Positions 16,852 to 27,399 of a DNA stretch of 64,000 bases are shown one piece after another. The notes below the pieces were generated by a model. The model was not told the DNA's origin. It worked only from the letters and a program-made list of their open reading frames with translations, and did not search any database. The stretch spans positions 288,122-352,121 of the forward strand of contig CAVXXM010000011.1 in NCBI GenBank assembly GCA_963765745.1, in the 5' to 3' direction. The DNA comes from JAHFPN01 sp963765745 (GTDB lineage: Bacteria; Pseudomonadota; Alphaproteobacteria; Rhizobiales; Xanthobacteraceae). The first letter of the stretch is position 1; each line of letters opens with the position of its first letter. Made by a program: the position numbers and the translations under genes.

Positions 16852-17817
16852 ATGGCCAGATCGAAAATCGCACTCATCGGCGCCGGCCAGATCGGCGGCA
16901 CGCTCGCGCTGCTCGCGGGCCTGAAGAACCTCGGCGACGCGGTGATGTTCGACATCGCCGAGGGCGTGCCGCAGGGCAAGGCGCTCGATATCGTGCAGGC
17001 CTCGCCGGTCGAGGGCTTCGACATGAAGCTCACCGGCACGCAATCCTACGAGGCGATCGAGGGCGCCGACGTCGTAATCGTCACCGCCGGTGTCCCGCGC
17101 AAGCCCGGCATGAGCCGCGACGATCTGCTCAGCATCAATCTGAAGGTCATGGAGCAGGTCGGCGCCGGTATCGCCAAATACGCGCCGAAGGCTTTTGTCA
17201 TCTGCATCACCAATCCGCTCGATGCCATGGTGTGGGCGCTGCAAAAGGCCTGCGGGCTGCCCAAGCCGATGGTCGTCGGCATGGCCGGCGTGCTCGATTC
17301 CTCGCGTTTTCGCTATTTCCTGGCCGACGAATTCGCGGTTTCGATCGAGGATGTGACCGCCTTCGTGCTCGGCGGCCACGGCGACACCATGGTGCCGCTG
17401 GTGCGCTATTCGACGGTCGCGGGCATTCCTCTGCCCGATCTCGTGAAGATGGGCTGGACCACCCAGGACCGGCTCGATGCCATCGTGCAGCGCACGCGCG
17501 ACGGCGGCGCCGAGATCGTGAACCTCTTGAAGACGGGCTCGGCCTTCTATGCGCCGGCGGCAGCGGCAATCTCGATGGCCGAAAGTTATCTGCGCGACAA
17601 GAAGCGCGTGCTGCCCTGCGCCGCGTGGCTGCAAGGCGAATACGGCGTGCGCGGGCTCTATGTCGGCGTGCCGGTCGTGCTCGGCGCCAAGGGCGTCGAG
17701 CGCATCGTCGAGATCGAGCTCGACAAGCCCGAACGCGTCATGTTCGACAAGTCGGTCGCCGCGGTGCAGGGCCTGGTCGATGCCTGCATCAAGATCGCGC
17801 CCAATCTCGCGAAATGA
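16852..17817 (+). CDS. mdh: Malate dehydrogenase
   Basis: A 321-residue NAD-dependent malate dehydrogenase of the LDH-like bacterial type. NAD-binding GAGQIGGTLA is at the N-terminus, the substrate-specificity loop is GVPRKPGMSRDDLL, and the catalytic histidine is in VLGGHGDTMVPL. The length is canonical. It starts 97 bases after zapE and is followed 38 bases later by sucC, in a TCA-cycle block. Confidence 0.97.
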   Translation: MARSKIALIGAGQIGGTLALLAGLKNLGDAVMFDIAEGVPQGKALDIVQASPVEGFDMKLTGTQSYEAIEGADVVIVTAGVPRKPGMSRDDLLSINLKVMEQVGAGIAKYAPKAFVICITNPLDAMVWALQKACGLPKPMVVGMAGVLDSSRFRYFLADEFAVSIEDVTAFVLGGHGDTMVPLVRYSTVAGIPLPDLVKMGWTTQDRLDAIVQRTRDGGAEIVNLLKTGSAFYAPAAAAISMAESYLRDKKRVLPCAAWLQGEYGVRGLYVGVPVVLGAKGVERIVEIELDKPERVMFDKSVAAVQGLVDACIKIAPNLAK

Positions 17818-17855
17818 TCGAACGGCTCTAGGCCGCACGTAACCGCGCGGATCGC

Positions 17856-19025
17856 ATGAATATCCACGAGTACCAGGCGAAGGCGCTACTGGCACAGTTC
17901 GGCGTGCCGGTGCCGCGCGGGCTGGCGGCCCTTTCCGTCGCCGAAGCCAGCAAGGCCGCGCGCGAGCTCGGCGGTCCGGTATGGGTGGTGAAAGCGCAGA
18001 TCCATGCCGGCGGCCGCGGCAAGGCCGGTGGCGTCAAGGTCGTGAAATCCCTGGAAGACGTGGAGCGCGAGGCCAGGCGGCTGCTCGGCTCGGTGCTGGT
18101 CACGCATCAGACTGGCCTGCAAGGCAAGCAAGTCAACCGTCTCTATATCGAAGAGGGCGCGGCGATCGAGCGAGAATTCTATCTCTCGCTTCTCGTGGAT
18201 CGCGAAACCTCGCGCGTCGCTTTCGTGGTCTCGACCGAAGGCGGCATGAACATCGAAGAAGTGGCGGCCAAGACGCCGGAGAAAATCCTCACCTTCTCGA
18301 TCGATCCGGTCGCCAATATCTGCCCCTATCACGTGCGCAAGGTTTCTAAGGCGTTCGGGCTTTCGGAGATCCAGCCCAAGCAATTGAGCGCGCTGCTCAC
18401 CAATCTCTACCGAGCGTTCGTCGAGAAGGACATGAGCCTGTTGGAGATCAACCCGTTGATTCTCACCAAGTCGGGCGATCTGGTCTGCCTCGACGCCAAG
18501 GTCGGCTTCGACGGCAATGCGTTGTTCCGCCATCCGGATATTCTGGCGCTGCGCGATGAGACGGAAGAAGATGCCAAGGAGGTCGAGGCCTCCAAGTCGG
18601 ACCTGAATTACATCGCGCTCGACGGCACCATCGGTTGCATGGTCAACGGCGCCGGCCTCGCCATGGCCACCATGGACATCATCAAGCTCTATGGCGAAGC
18701 GCCGGCGAACTTCCTTGACGTCGGCGGCGGCGCCACCAAGGAAAAGGTCGCGGCCGCGTTCAAGATCATCACCTCCGACCCGAAGGTGAAGGGAATTCTC
18801 GTGAATATCTTCGGCGGCATCATGCAATGCGACGTGATCGCCGAGGGCGTGATCGCGGCGGTGAAAGAAGTCGGGCTCAAGGTGCCGCTGGTAGTGCGAC
18901 TCGAGGGCACCAACGCGGACATGGGCAAGAGGATGCTGGTCGATTCCGGGCTCAACGTCGTGCCGGCCGACGACCTCGACGACGCCGCGCAGAAGATCGT
19001 CAACGCGATCAAGGGGAAGCGTTGA
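17856..19025 (+). CDS. sucC: Succinyl-CoA synthetase (ADP-forming) beta subunit
   Basis: A 389-residue ATP-grasp subunit that makes ATP and succinate from succinyl-CoA with SucD. The start MNIHEYQAKALLAQFGVPVPRG is canonical. Nucleotide-binding VVKAQIHAGGRGKAGGVKV, metal-binding LLEINPLILTK, and the C-terminal VNIFGGIMQCDVIAEG block are all present. It overlaps sucD by one base (TGATG), indicating coupled translation of the two subunits. Confidence 0.98.
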   Translation: MNIHEYQAKALLAQFGVPVPRGLAALSVAEASKAARELGGPVWVVKAQIHAGGRGKAGGVKVVKSLEDVEREARRLLGSVLVTHQTGLQGKQVNRLYIEEGAAIEREFYLSLLVDRETSRVAFVVSTEGGMNIEEVAAKTPEKILTFSIDPVANICPYHVRKVSKAFGLSEIQPKQLSALLTNLYRAFVEKDMSLLEINPLILTKSGDLVCLDAKVGFDGNALFRHPDILALRDETEEDAKEVEASKSDLNYIALDGTIGCMVNGAGLAMATMDIIKLYGEAPANFLDVGGGATKEKVAAAFKIITSDPKVKGILVNIFGGIMQCDVIAEGVIAAVKEVGLKVPLVVRLEGTNADMGKRMLVDSGLNVVPADDLDDAAQKIVNAIKGKR

Positions 19026-19912
19026 TGTCGGTCCTCATCGACAGGAACACCAAGGTCATCTGCCAGGGCATCACCGGCAAGACCGGCACGTTCCATACCG
19101 ATCAAGCGATCAAGTACGGGACCAAGATGGTCGGCGGCGTGGCGCCGGGCAAAGGCGGTTCGACGCATGTCGGGCTCCCGGTGTTCGATACGATGGCCGA
19201 AGCCATGGCGAAGACCAGAGCCGACGCGAGCGTCGTCTATGTGCCGCCGGCGGGGGCCGCCGACGCCATCGCGGAAGCGATCGACGCCGAAGTGCCGCTC
19301 ATCGTGTGCATCACCGAGGGCATTCCGGTGCTCGACATGGTGAAAGTGAAGCGCTCGCTCGCGGGCTCCAAGTCGCGGCTCTTGGGCGCCAATTGCCCGG
19401 GCGTCATGACGGCCGGCGAATGCAAGATCGGCATCATGCCGGGCATGATCTTCAAGCCGGGCAAAGTGGGCATCGTCTCGCGCTCGGGCACGCTCACCTA
19501 TGAAGCCGTGTTCCAGACCACGGCCGAAGGGCTCGGCCAGACCACGGCGGTCGGCATCGGCGGCGATCCGGTCAAGGGCATCGAGTTCGTCGAGGTCTTG
19601 GAGATGTTCCTCGCCGACAAGGCGACCGAGGCGATCGTCATGATCGGCGAAATCGGCGGCTCGGCCGAGGAAGATGCCGCGCAATTCATCAAGGACGAGG
19701 CCAAGCGAGGCCGCAAGAAGCCTATGGTCGGCTTCATCGCGGGCCGCACCGCGCCGCCGGGCCGGCGCATGGGTCATGCCGGTGCCATCATTTCAGGCGG
19801 TAAAGGGGATGCGGCGTCCAAGATCGCGGCCATGGAAGCGGCAGGCATTGCCGTGTCGCCCTCGCCGGCACGGCTCGGCAAGACGCTCGTCGAGGTCCTG
19901 AAAAGCCGATAA
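19025..19912 (+). CDS. sucD: Succinyl-CoA synthetase alpha subunit
   Basis: A 295-residue CoA-binding subunit. It has CQGITGKTGTFHTDQAIKYG at the N-terminus, CoA-binding GKGGSTH, and the phosphorylated active-site histidine in GRRMGHAGAI. Length is typical. The ATG overlaps the sucC stop. Downstream is a 116-base gap to sucA. Confidence 0.98.
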   Translation: MSVLIDRNTKVICQGITGKTGTFHTDQAIKYGTKMVGGVAPGKGGSTHVGLPVFDTMAEAMAKTRADASVVYVPPAGAADAIAEAIDAEVPLIVCITEGIPVLDMVKVKRSLAGSKSRLLGANCPGVMTAGECKIGIMPGMIFKPGKVGIVSRSGTLTYEAVFQTTAEGLGQTTAVGIGGDPVKGIEFVEVLEMFLADKATEAIVMIGEIGGSAEEDAAQFIKDEAKRGRKKPMVGFIAGRTAPPGRRMGHAGAIISGGKGDAASKIAAMEAAGIAVSPSPARLGKTLVEVLKSR

Positions 19913-20028
19913 TCAAGGGCTTTCCTCGAGTTCACCGGAGAGTGACGGGCGGCCGCTAGGTTCGCGGCGCGGCGGCAAGGAAATCGCAACTCCCTATATT
20001 AGGGATGCGGGAGCGGACCGGACGGGCC

Positions 20029-22986
20029 ATGGCGCGCGAAGACAAAAACGAAGCGTTCCTGAAGACCTCGTTCCTCTATGGCGGCAATGCCGCTTATATC
20101 GAGGACCTCTACGCGCGCTTCGAGCAGAACCCGGCTTCGGTCGATGCCGGCTGGCGCGAATTCTTCGCCGCGCTCAAGGACGAACGCGCCGATGTGATCA
20201 AGAGCGCGCGCGGCGCCTCGTGGAAGCGGCCGGGCTGGCCGATTCTGGCCAACGGCGAGCTGGTCGCGGCGCTCGACGGCAACTGGATCGAAGTCGAAAA
20301 GACGGTCGGCGAAAAGGTGCGCGCCAGGGCGCAAGCGACGGGCGTCGAGCTGTCACAGGAACACGTGCAGCAGGCGACCCGCGACTCGGTGCGCGCCTTG
20401 ATGCTGATCCGGGCGTTCCGCATCCGCGGGCATCTGGCCGCCGATCTCGATCCGCTGAAGCTGCAGCCGCCGCAGCCGCACGAGGAGCTCGATCCCGCCT
20501 CCTACGGCTTCACGGAAGCCGATCTCGACCGCAAGATTTTCCTCGACCACGTGCTCGGGCTCGAGTTCGGGACGCTGCGCGAAATCGTCGCGATCCTGAA
20601 GCGCACCTATTGCCAGACGCTCGGCGTCGAGTTCATGCACATTTCCGATCCGGCGCAGAAGGCCTGGCTGCAGGAGCGCATCGAGGGTCCGGACAAGGAG
20701 ATCTCGTTCACGCGCGAGGGCAAGCGCGCGATCCTGAACAAGCTGATCGAAGCCGAAGGCTTCGAGAAATTCTGCGATCTGCGCTTCACCGGCACCAAGC
20801 GCTTCGGTCTCGACGGCGCCGAGGCGACGATTCCGGCGCTCGAGCAGATCATCAAGCGCGGCGGCGCGCTCGGCGTCAAAGAGATCATTCTCGGCATGGC
20901 GCACCGCGGGCGCTTGAACGTGCTGGCGCAGGTGATGGCCAAGCCGCATCGCGCCATCTTTCATGAGTTCAAGGGCGGCTCGGTCACCCCAGACGAGGTC
21001 GAGGGGTCGGGCGACGTGAAATATCACCTGGGTGCGTCCTCGGATCGCGAGTTCGACGGTAACAACGTGCACCTCTCGCTCACCGCCAATCCGTCGCATC
21101 TCGAGGCCGTGGTGCCGGTGGTGCTCGGCAAGGTGCGCGCCAAGCAGGATCAATATGGCGCAACGCGCGACGACCGCACTTCGGTGATGCCGCTCCTGAT
21201 CCACGGCGATGCGGCGTTCGCCGGGCAGGGCGTGATCGCGGAAAGCTTCGGGCTCTCGGGGCTGCGCGGGCACCGCACCGGCGGCTCGGTGCATTTCATC
21301 GTCAACAACCAGATCGGCTTCACCACCGATCCGCGCTATGCGCGTTCCTCGCCGTATCCCTCCGACGTCGCCAAGATGATCGAGGCGCCGATCTTCCACG
21401 CCAACGGCGACGACCCGGAGGCGGTGGTGTTCGCGGCCAAGGTGGCGGCCGAATTCCGGCAGAAGTTTCAGAAGCCGGTGGTCGTCGATATGTTCTGCTA
21501 CCGCCGCTTCGGCCACAACGAGGGCGATGAGCCGTCGTTCACGCAGCCCTTGATGTACCAGAAGATCCGCGCGCACCCGACCATTGTCGAGATCTACGGC
21601 AAGAAGCTCGAGACCGAGGGCATCGTCACCGCCGGTGAAGTGGAGAAGATGCGGGCCGACTGGCGGGCGCGGCTGGAGGCGGAATTCGAGGCCGGCCAAG
21701 GCTATCGCTCGAACAAGGCCGATTGGCTCGACGGCCGCTGGTCCGGCATGAAGAGCGCCGGCAGCCTCGACGACCCGCGGCGCGGCGTCACCGGCGTCGC
21801 GCTCGATCGGCTGAAAGAAATCGGAGAGAAGATCACCACGGTGCCCCAGGGCTTCACGGCCCATCGCACGATCGCGCGGTTCCTCGAGAACCGGCGCAAA
21901 ATGCTGGACGCGGGCGAGGGCATCGACTGGTCCACCGCCGAGGCGCTCGCCTTCTGCTCGCTGCTGGTCGACGGCAATCCGGTGCGGCTCTCGGGCCAGG
22001 ACAGCGAGCGGGGCACGTTCTCGCAGCGCCATTCGGTGCTGGTGGATCAGGCGAACGAGGACCGCTACACGCCGTTCAACCACGTGCGCGAGGGTCAGGC
22101 GCGCTACGAAGTGATCAATTCCATGCTCTCGGAAGAGGCGGTGCTCGGCTTCGAGTACGGCTATTCGCTGGCCGAGCCGAACGCGCTGACGCTGTGGGAG
22201 GGGCAGTTCGGCGACTTCGCCAACGGGGCCCAGGTCATCATCGACCAGTTCATCTCGTCGGGCGAACGCAAGTGGTTGCGCATGTCGGGCCTCGTCATGC
22301 TGCTGCCGCACGGCTACGAGGGCCAGGGGCCGGAACATTCGTCGGCCCGCCTCGAGCGCTTCCTGCAGATGTGCGCCGAGGACAATATGCAGGTCGCCAA
22401 CTGCACGACGCCGGCCAATTATTTTCACATCCTGCGGCGACAGCTGAAGCGCGAGTTCCGCAAGCCCCTGATCCTGATGACGCCGAAGTCGCTGCTGCGC
22501 CACAAGCGCGCGACTTCGAAGCTCGCCGAGATGGGCCCGGAGACGACGTTCCACCGCGTGCTGTGGGACGACGCGCAGCTGTACCCCAACGGCGGCATCA
22601 AGCTCGCCGAAGACGGCATGATCCGCCGCGTGGTGCTGTGCTCGGGCAAGGTCTATTACGATCTCTACGAGGAGCGCGAGAAGCGCGGGCTCGACGACAT
22701 TTATCTGCTGCGGCTCGAGCAGTTGTTTCCGTTCCCGCTCAAGGCGGCGGTGCATGAGCTCTCGCGCTTCAAGCAGGCGGAAATCATCTGGTGCCAGGAA
22801 GAGCCGCGCAACATGGGCGCCTGGGCTTTCGTGCAGCCATATTTGGAATGGGTGCTGGAGCAGACCGGCGCCACGAGCGCGCGGCCGCGCTACGTCGGTC
22901 GGCCGGCCTCGGCCTCGACCGCGACCGGGCTGATGTCGAGCCATATGAAGCAGCTTGCCGCGTTTCTCGATGAAGCGCTGGGTTGA
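20029..22986 (+). CDS. sucA: 2-oxoglutarate dehydrogenase E1 component
   Basis: A 985-residue thiamine-diphosphate enzyme that decarboxylates 2-oxoglutarate and passes the succinyl group to SucB. The N-terminal LKTSFLYGGNAAYIEDLYARF is the short SucB-binding segment. TPP/Mg sites are in the HGDAAFAGQGV and NNQIGFTTDPRYARSS regions, and transketolase-type pyrimidine- and C-terminal domains follow. The ATG at 20029 gives the family start (MAREDKNEAF); an in-frame ATG at 20005 adds eight residues and sits directly against AGGG. Frame intact throughout. Confidence 0.97.
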   Translation: MAREDKNEAFLKTSFLYGGNAAYIEDLYARFEQNPASVDAGWREFFAALKDERADVIKSARGASWKRPGWPILANGELVAALDGNWIEVEKTVGEKVRARAQATGVELSQEHVQQATRDSVRALMLIRAFRIRGHLAADLDPLKLQPPQPHEELDPASYGFTEADLDRKIFLDHVLGLEFGTLREIVAILKRTYCQTLGVEFMHISDPAQKAWLQERIEGPDKEISFTREGKRAILNKLIEAEGFEKFCDLRFTGTKRFGLDGAEATIPALEQIIKRGGALGVKEIILGMAHRGRLNVLAQVMAKPHRAIFHEFKGGSVTPDEVEGSGDVKYHLGASSDREFDGNNVHLSLTANPSHLEAVVPVVLGKVRAKQDQYGATRDDRTSVMPLLIHGDAAFAGQGVIAESFGLSGLRGHRTGGSVHFIVNNQIGFTTDPRYARSSPYPSDVAKMIEAPIFHANGDDPEAVVFAAKVAAEFRQKFQKPVVVDMFCYRRFGHNEGDEPSFTQPLMYQKIRAHPTIVEIYGKKLETEGIVTAGEVEKMRADWRARLEAEFEAGQGYRSNKADWLDGRWSGMKSAGSLDDPRRGVTGVALDRLKEIGEKITTVPQGFTAHRTIARFLENRRKMLDAGEGIDWSTAEALAFCSLLVDGNPVRLSGQDSERGTFSQRHSVLVDQANEDRYTPFNHVREGQARYEVINSMLSEEAVLGFEYGYSLAEPNALTLWEGQFGDFANGAQVIIDQFISSGERKWLRMSGLVMLLPHGYEGQGPEHSSARLERFLQMCAEDNMQVANCTTPANYFHILRRQLKREFRKPLILMTPKSLLRHKRATSKLAEMGPETTFHRVLWDDAQLYPNGGIKLAEDGMIRRVVLCSGKVYYDLYEEREKRGLDDIYLLRLEQLFPFPLKAAVHELSRFKQAEIIWCQEEPRNMGAWAFVQPYLEWVLEQTGATSARPRYVGRPASASTATGLMSSHMKQLAAFLDEALG

Positions 22987-23003
22987 GCCGGGAGCGCTAG
23001 AGC

Positions 23004-24230
23004 ATGGCCATCGAAATCCGCGTCCCCACCCTCGGCGAGTCGGTGACCGAGGCCACGATCGGCCGCTGGTTCAAGAAGGCGGGCGAGGCGGTGGCGGCGG
23101 ACGAACCGCTCGTCGAATTGGAAACCGACAAGGTGACGGTCGAGGTGCCTTCGCCGGTCTCCGGCACGCTCGCCTCGATCGCGGCCAAGGACGGCGATAC
23201 GGTCGCGGTCGGCGCGCTCTTGGGCGCGATCAACGAGGGTGCCGGCGGCGCCAAACCCGCGCCCAAGGCCGAAGCGAAGCCAGCGCCCGCCAAGCCCGCC
23301 GGTGCCCCTCAACCTGCGCCTGCCCCAGCCGCTGCAAAGAAAGTCGCGGATGCCCCCCTGATGCCTTCGGTGCGGAAGCTTGCCGCCGAGTCCGGCGTTA
23401 GTCCCTCAAGTATCTCCGGCAGCGGCAAGGACGGCCGCGTGATGAAGGGCGACTTGCTGGCGGCGATCGCAAGCGCCGCGCCTGCACCGGCTCCCGTCAG
23501 CGTACGCGCGCCCACGCCTCCGAGCGATGCCCCGCGCGAAGAGCGCGTGCGCATGACGCGGCTGCGGCAGACCATCGCGCGACGGCTCAAGGAAGCGCAG
23601 AACACCGCCGCCATGCTTACCACGTTCAACGACGTGGACATGAGCGCAGTGATGGACTTGCGCGCGCACTACAAGGAGGGCTTCGAAAAGAAGCACGGCG
23701 TGAAGCTCGGCTTCATGGGCTTTTTCGTGAAGGCCTGCGTGCTCGCGCTCAAGGACGTGCCGTCGGTCAACGCGGAGATCGACGGCGCCGATATCGTCTA
23801 CAAGAATTATTATCACATCGGCGTCGCGGTCGGCACCGAGCGCGGGCTGGTGGTGCCGGTGGTGCGCGATGCCGACGCGCTCTCGCTCGCCGAGATCGAG
23901 AAGACCATCGCGGAATTCGGCAAGCGCGCGCGCGAAGGACACTTGACCATCGAGGATATGCAGGGCGGTACGTTCACGATTTCGAACGGCGGCGTCTATG
24001 GCTCGCTGTTATCGACGCCGATCCTGAACGCCCCGCAATCGGGCATTCTCGGCATGCACCGGATCGAGGAGCGGCCGATGGTGCGAGAAGGCAAGATCGT
24101 GGCCCGCCCGATGATGTATCTGGCGCTGTCCTATGATCACCGGCTGGTGGACGGCCGCGAGGCGGTGATGTGCTTGGTGCGCATCAAGGAAAATCTCGAA
24201 GACCCGGCGCGCATGGTGCTGGATCTCTGA
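23004..24230 (+). CDS. sucB: 2-oxoglutarate dehydrogenase E2, dihydrolipoyl succinyltransferase
   Basis: A 408-residue E2 core. The lipoyl domain carries the lipoylated lysine in ELETDKVTVEV (about residue 43). An Ala/Pro/Lys linker (80-115) precedes a peripheral-subunit-binding domain (PSVRKLAAESGV...GSGKDGRVMKGDLLA). The catalytic acyltransferase domain ends with YDHRLVDGREAV, which carries the active-site His and Asp. It starts 17 bases after sucA and lpd follows 3 bases later. Confidence 0.97.
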   Translation: MAIEIRVPTLGESVTEATIGRWFKKAGEAVAADEPLVELETDKVTVEVPSPVSGTLASIAAKDGDTVAVGALLGAINEGAGGAKPAPKAEAKPAPAKPAGAPQPAPAPAAAKKVADAPLMPSVRKLAAESGVSPSSISGSGKDGRVMKGDLLAAIASAAPAPAPVSVRAPTPPSDAPREERVRMTRLRQTIARRLKEAQNTAAMLTTFNDVDMSAVMDLRAHYKEGFEKKHGVKLGFMGFFVKACVLALKDVPSVNAEIDGADIVYKNYYHIGVAVGTERGLVVPVVRDADALSLAEIEKTIAEFGKRAREGHLTIEDMQGGTFTISNGGVYGSLLSTPILNAPQSGILGMHRIEERPMVREGKIVARPMMYLALSYDHRLVDGREAVMCLVRIKENLEDPARMVLDL

Positions 24231-24233
24231 GCG

Positions 24234-25635
24234 ATGGCCCACGACCTCATCGTCATCGGCACCGGCCCCGGCGGCTATGTCTGCGCGATCCGCGCGGCGC
24301 AGCTCGGGTTGAAGGTCGCCGTCGTCGAGAAGGACGCGACCTTCGGCGGCTGCTGCCTGAACGTCGGCTGCATTCCGTCCAAAGCGCTGTTGCAGGCCTC
24401 GCACCTGTTCGAGGACGCGGGCCACGCGTTCGGGGCCATGGGGATCGGCGTGCCGGCGCCCAAGCTCGATCTGCAACAGATGATGAAATTCAAGCAGGAG
24501 GGCGTCGACGGCAACGTCAAAGGCGTCGATTTCCTCTTTAAGAAGAACAAGATAGAGGCGTTTCGCGGCACCGCGCGCATTCTCGGGCCGGGCCGCGTCG
24601 AAGTGAAAGGCGCCGACGGCAAGACGCAGACGCTCGAGGCCAAGAGCATCGTGATCGCCACCGGCTCCGACGTGGCGAAGCTTCCGGGCATCGCCATCGA
24701 CGAGAAGCGGATCGTGTCCTCGACCGGCGCGCTGGAGCTTGCGGAAGTTCCGAAGAAATTGCTCGTGGTCGGCGCCGGCGTCATCGGCCTCGAATTGGGC
24801 AGCGTGTGGCGGCGGCTCGGCGCCGAGGTCGAGGTCGTCGAGTTCCTCGACCGCATCCTCCCCGGCATGGACAACGAAGTGGCGCGCGCGTTTCAGCGCA
24901 TTCTGGAAAAGCAGGGCATCAAGTTTCGTCTCGGCTCCAAGGTCACGGCCGTCGACGCCAAGGGCAAGACGCTGAAGGCCTCGGTCGAACCCGCCAAAGG
25001 CGGAAAGAGCGAGATCGCTGGAAGCCGACGTGGTGCTCGTGTCGATCGGTCGCGTGCCTTACAGCGACGGCCTCGGGCTCAAGGAAGCCGGTGTCGCGCT
25101 CGACGAAAAGAAGCGCGTCGTCGTCGACGCGCATTACCGGACGAACGTGGCGGGCATCTACGCGATCGGCGACGTGATCGCGGGCCCGATGCTCGCGCAC
25201 AAGGCGGAGGATGAAGGCATCGCGGTCGCGGAAATTCTCGCGGGCCAGGCCGGCCACGTGAACTACGACGCGATCCCGAACGTGATCTACACCTTCCCCG
25301 AGGTCGCATCGGTCGGCAAGACCGAGGAGGAGCTCAAGGCCGCGGGCATCGCCTATAAGACCGGCAAGTTCCCGTTCACCGCCAACGGCCGAGCCAAGGT
25401 GAACAAGACCACCGACGGTTTCGTGAAGATTCTGGCCGACGGCGTCACCGACCGCGTGCTCGGCGTGCACATCATCGGCGCCGACGCGGGCACGCTGATC
25501 GGCGAAGTGACGCTGGCGATCGAGTTCGGGGCGTCCGCCGAGGACATCGCCCGCACCTGCCACGCGCATCCAACGCTCTCCGAGGCGATCAAGGAAGCCG
25601 CGCTCGCGGTCGACGGGCGGCCGATCCATATGTGA
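24234..25635 (+). CDS. lpd: Dihydrolipoyl dehydrogenase (one frameshift)
   Basis: E3 component that reoxidises lipoamide for the 2-oxoglutarate dehydrogenase complex. FAD-binding GTGPGGYVCAIRAAQLG and the redox-active disulfide in GGCCLNVGCIPSKALL are near the N-terminus; GAGVIGLELGSVW binds NAD; the catalytic His is in HAHPTLSEA. The frame shifts by +1 near 25017: GAGATC-G-CTGGAA contains one extra base between 'SEI' and 'LEADVVLVSIGR'. The corrected length is 466 residues, exactly as expected. An essential-type gene with one otherwise clean break suggests a sequence error. Confidence 0.94.
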
Positions 25636-25676
25636 TTTCGTGCGAACCGCCCGCGGGTAGTGGGCTGGTGCGCCGG

Positions 25677-26273
25677 TCAGATCAGATGCAGCGCGTGCAG
25701 CAGCTCCGGCCGGAACAGGCCGAGCGCCATGATCGCGATGCCGAGGAGGCCGAGCCCGCCGGCGGTAAAAGCCAGCACGATCATGCCGGTGATCACCGAG
25801 GCGGAAGCCAGCACGATCCCGATCTGCAGCGCGGCCGAGGCGATCTCGTAATGATGATATCTCGTCAGCGAGTCGTCGCGCTTCTTTTCGGCGGCGATCG
25901 CGCGCGCGGCGAGTTCTTTTCTTCCTTCCTGCGTCTCGGGCTCGGTGTCGTAGCGGGCCGCGGTCTTCTGCCAATTCTCGATGCGCTTCAGTTTCGCGTC
26001 GCGTTGCGCCGGATCGGCGGTGGCGACGATGTCGAGCTCGACCGCTTCGGCGGCGGTGCGCACCGCGGTCATGCGGATGGTCTTGGCCTGGAAGAAGGCC
26101 CAGAGATTCGAAGCTTCCACGTTGTAGCCGATGCCCGCGGTCTGCGCGGATTTGCCGAGCGTTTCGGAAAAGGCGAGGAAGAGCGCGATCACCGAAATCA
26201 GGAGCGCGATCTTCTTGCTCGAGCCTTCCAGATGCATCGCCTCGTGGGCGGCTTCTTCGGATTTGGCGGCCAT
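25677..26273 (-). CDS. DUF4337 membrane protein
   Basis: A 198-residue membrane protein with one helix near the N-terminus (KKIALLISVIALFLAFSETLG) and two at the C-terminus (IGIVLASASVITGMIVLAF, GLGLLGIAIMALGLF) flanking a long charged, helical region. Conserved NVEASNLWAFFQAKTIR is typical of DUF4337 proteins. Function is unknown. It converges on lpd (41 bases between the ends) and lies downstream of xerC on the same strand. Confidence 0.82.
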   Translation of the reverse strand: MAAKSEEAAHEAMHLEGSSKKIALLISVIALFLAFSETLGKSAQTAGIGYNVEASNLWAFFQAKTIRMTAVRTAAEAVELDIVATADPAQRDAKLKRIENWQKTAARYDTEPETQEGRKELAARAIAAEKKRDDSLTRYHHYEIASAALQIGIVLASASVITGMIVLAFTAGGLGLLGIAIMALGLFRPELLHALHLI

Positions 26274-26333
26274 GACGTTCTCCCCGATAGTTCGGTCGAT
26301 ACGCTTTCATGAAGAGCGGAGATTTCGCAAGGG

Positions 26334-27330
26334 TCAGCCGCGCGCGCGCGGATGCGCCGCCTTGTAGGCCTCGATCAGCCGCGTCGAATCGACCGCGGTA
26401 TAGATCTGCGTGGTGGAAAGCGACGCGTGGCCGAGCAGTTCCTGTATCGCGCGCAGATCGCCGCCGCGCGACAACAGATGCGTCGCGAAGGAATGGCGCA
26501 GCGCGTGCGGCGTCGCGCTGGGCGGCAGGCCGAGGGCGCCGCGAATTTCGCTCATCGCGAGCTGCACGATGCGCGGCGAGAGCGGCCGTCCCCCGGTGCC
26601 TCTGAAAATCGGCGCGTCGGGCTCGAGATCGAACGGGCAGAGCCGCACGTAGTCCTCGATCGCCTGCAGGACGGGCGCCAGCACCGGCACCATGCGCGTC
26701 TTGTTGCCCTTGCCGAGCACGGTGAGCGCGTCGCCGGCGCCGGGTTTCGGCACGTCGCGGCGCTTCAGGCCGAGCGCTTCGGAAATGCGCAGGCCCGAGC
26801 CGTAGAGCAGCGCGAGCACGGCGGCATCGCGCGTGAGCACCCATTGTTCGCGCCGCTCGCTCGGAGCGCAAGGCGGGATCGGAAACGGCCTTGGCGGCGC
26901 CGATGGTGAGGGGCTTGGGCAACGAGCGCGGCACGCGCGGCGCCCGCACGGCGGAGAGTGCCGCCACCTTGCCCTTGCCTTCGCGCTCGAGGAAACGGGC
27001 GAAAGAACGCGTCGCCGCGAGCGCGCGCACCAGGGTGCGGGCCTCGATGCCGTCGCGGCGGCGGTGCGAGAGCCAGGCGCGCACGTCGGCCGGCGACAGC
27101 TTGGCAAGCTCCGTGAGCTTCGGCTTGCCGCCCAGATGCTCGGTCAGGAACGCGAGAAAGGCCGCGACATCGCGGGCATAGGCTTCGCAGGTCTTCGGCG
27201 CCAGGCGGCGCTCGATGCCGAGAAACGCGAGCCAGCGGGCGGCTTCGCGCGCCACGTCGGGTGCTGCGACGGCTGCGACCATTGCGGTCGCCTCTTCGAG
27301 GTTAGAGCCTTTCGTCCGCCGCTTGACCAT
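26334..27330 (-). CDS. xerC: Tyrosine recombinase XerC (one frameshift)
   Basis: Site-specific recombinase that, with XerD, resolves chromosome dimers at dif. The N-terminal SAM-like domain (WLAFLGIERRLAPKTCEAYARD) is followed by the catalytic domain. Active-site residues visible are Arg in GSGLRISEALGL, the HALRHSFATHLL motif, and the LGHASLSTTQIYT motif with the nucleophilic Tyr. The frame breaks at about 26856-26861 between 'DPALRSER' and 'REQWVLTRDAAV', one extra base. Corrected length is about 331 residues. The ATG at 27330 has AAGGGA upstream; 27282 is a possible shorter start. Divergent from priA. Confidence 0.88.
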
Positions 27331-27399
27331 GGCCGGTCCCTTGACAGCGCCGCGCGCAATCGGTCCGCTCGCAAGAACTCTGACGAGACGAGCGGAACC

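Noticed and set aside
20353..22944. Long minus-strand open frame (863 codons) opposite sucA
   Set aside because: High-GC antisense shadow of sucA; Arg/Leu/His-rich with no domain, while sucA is certain.
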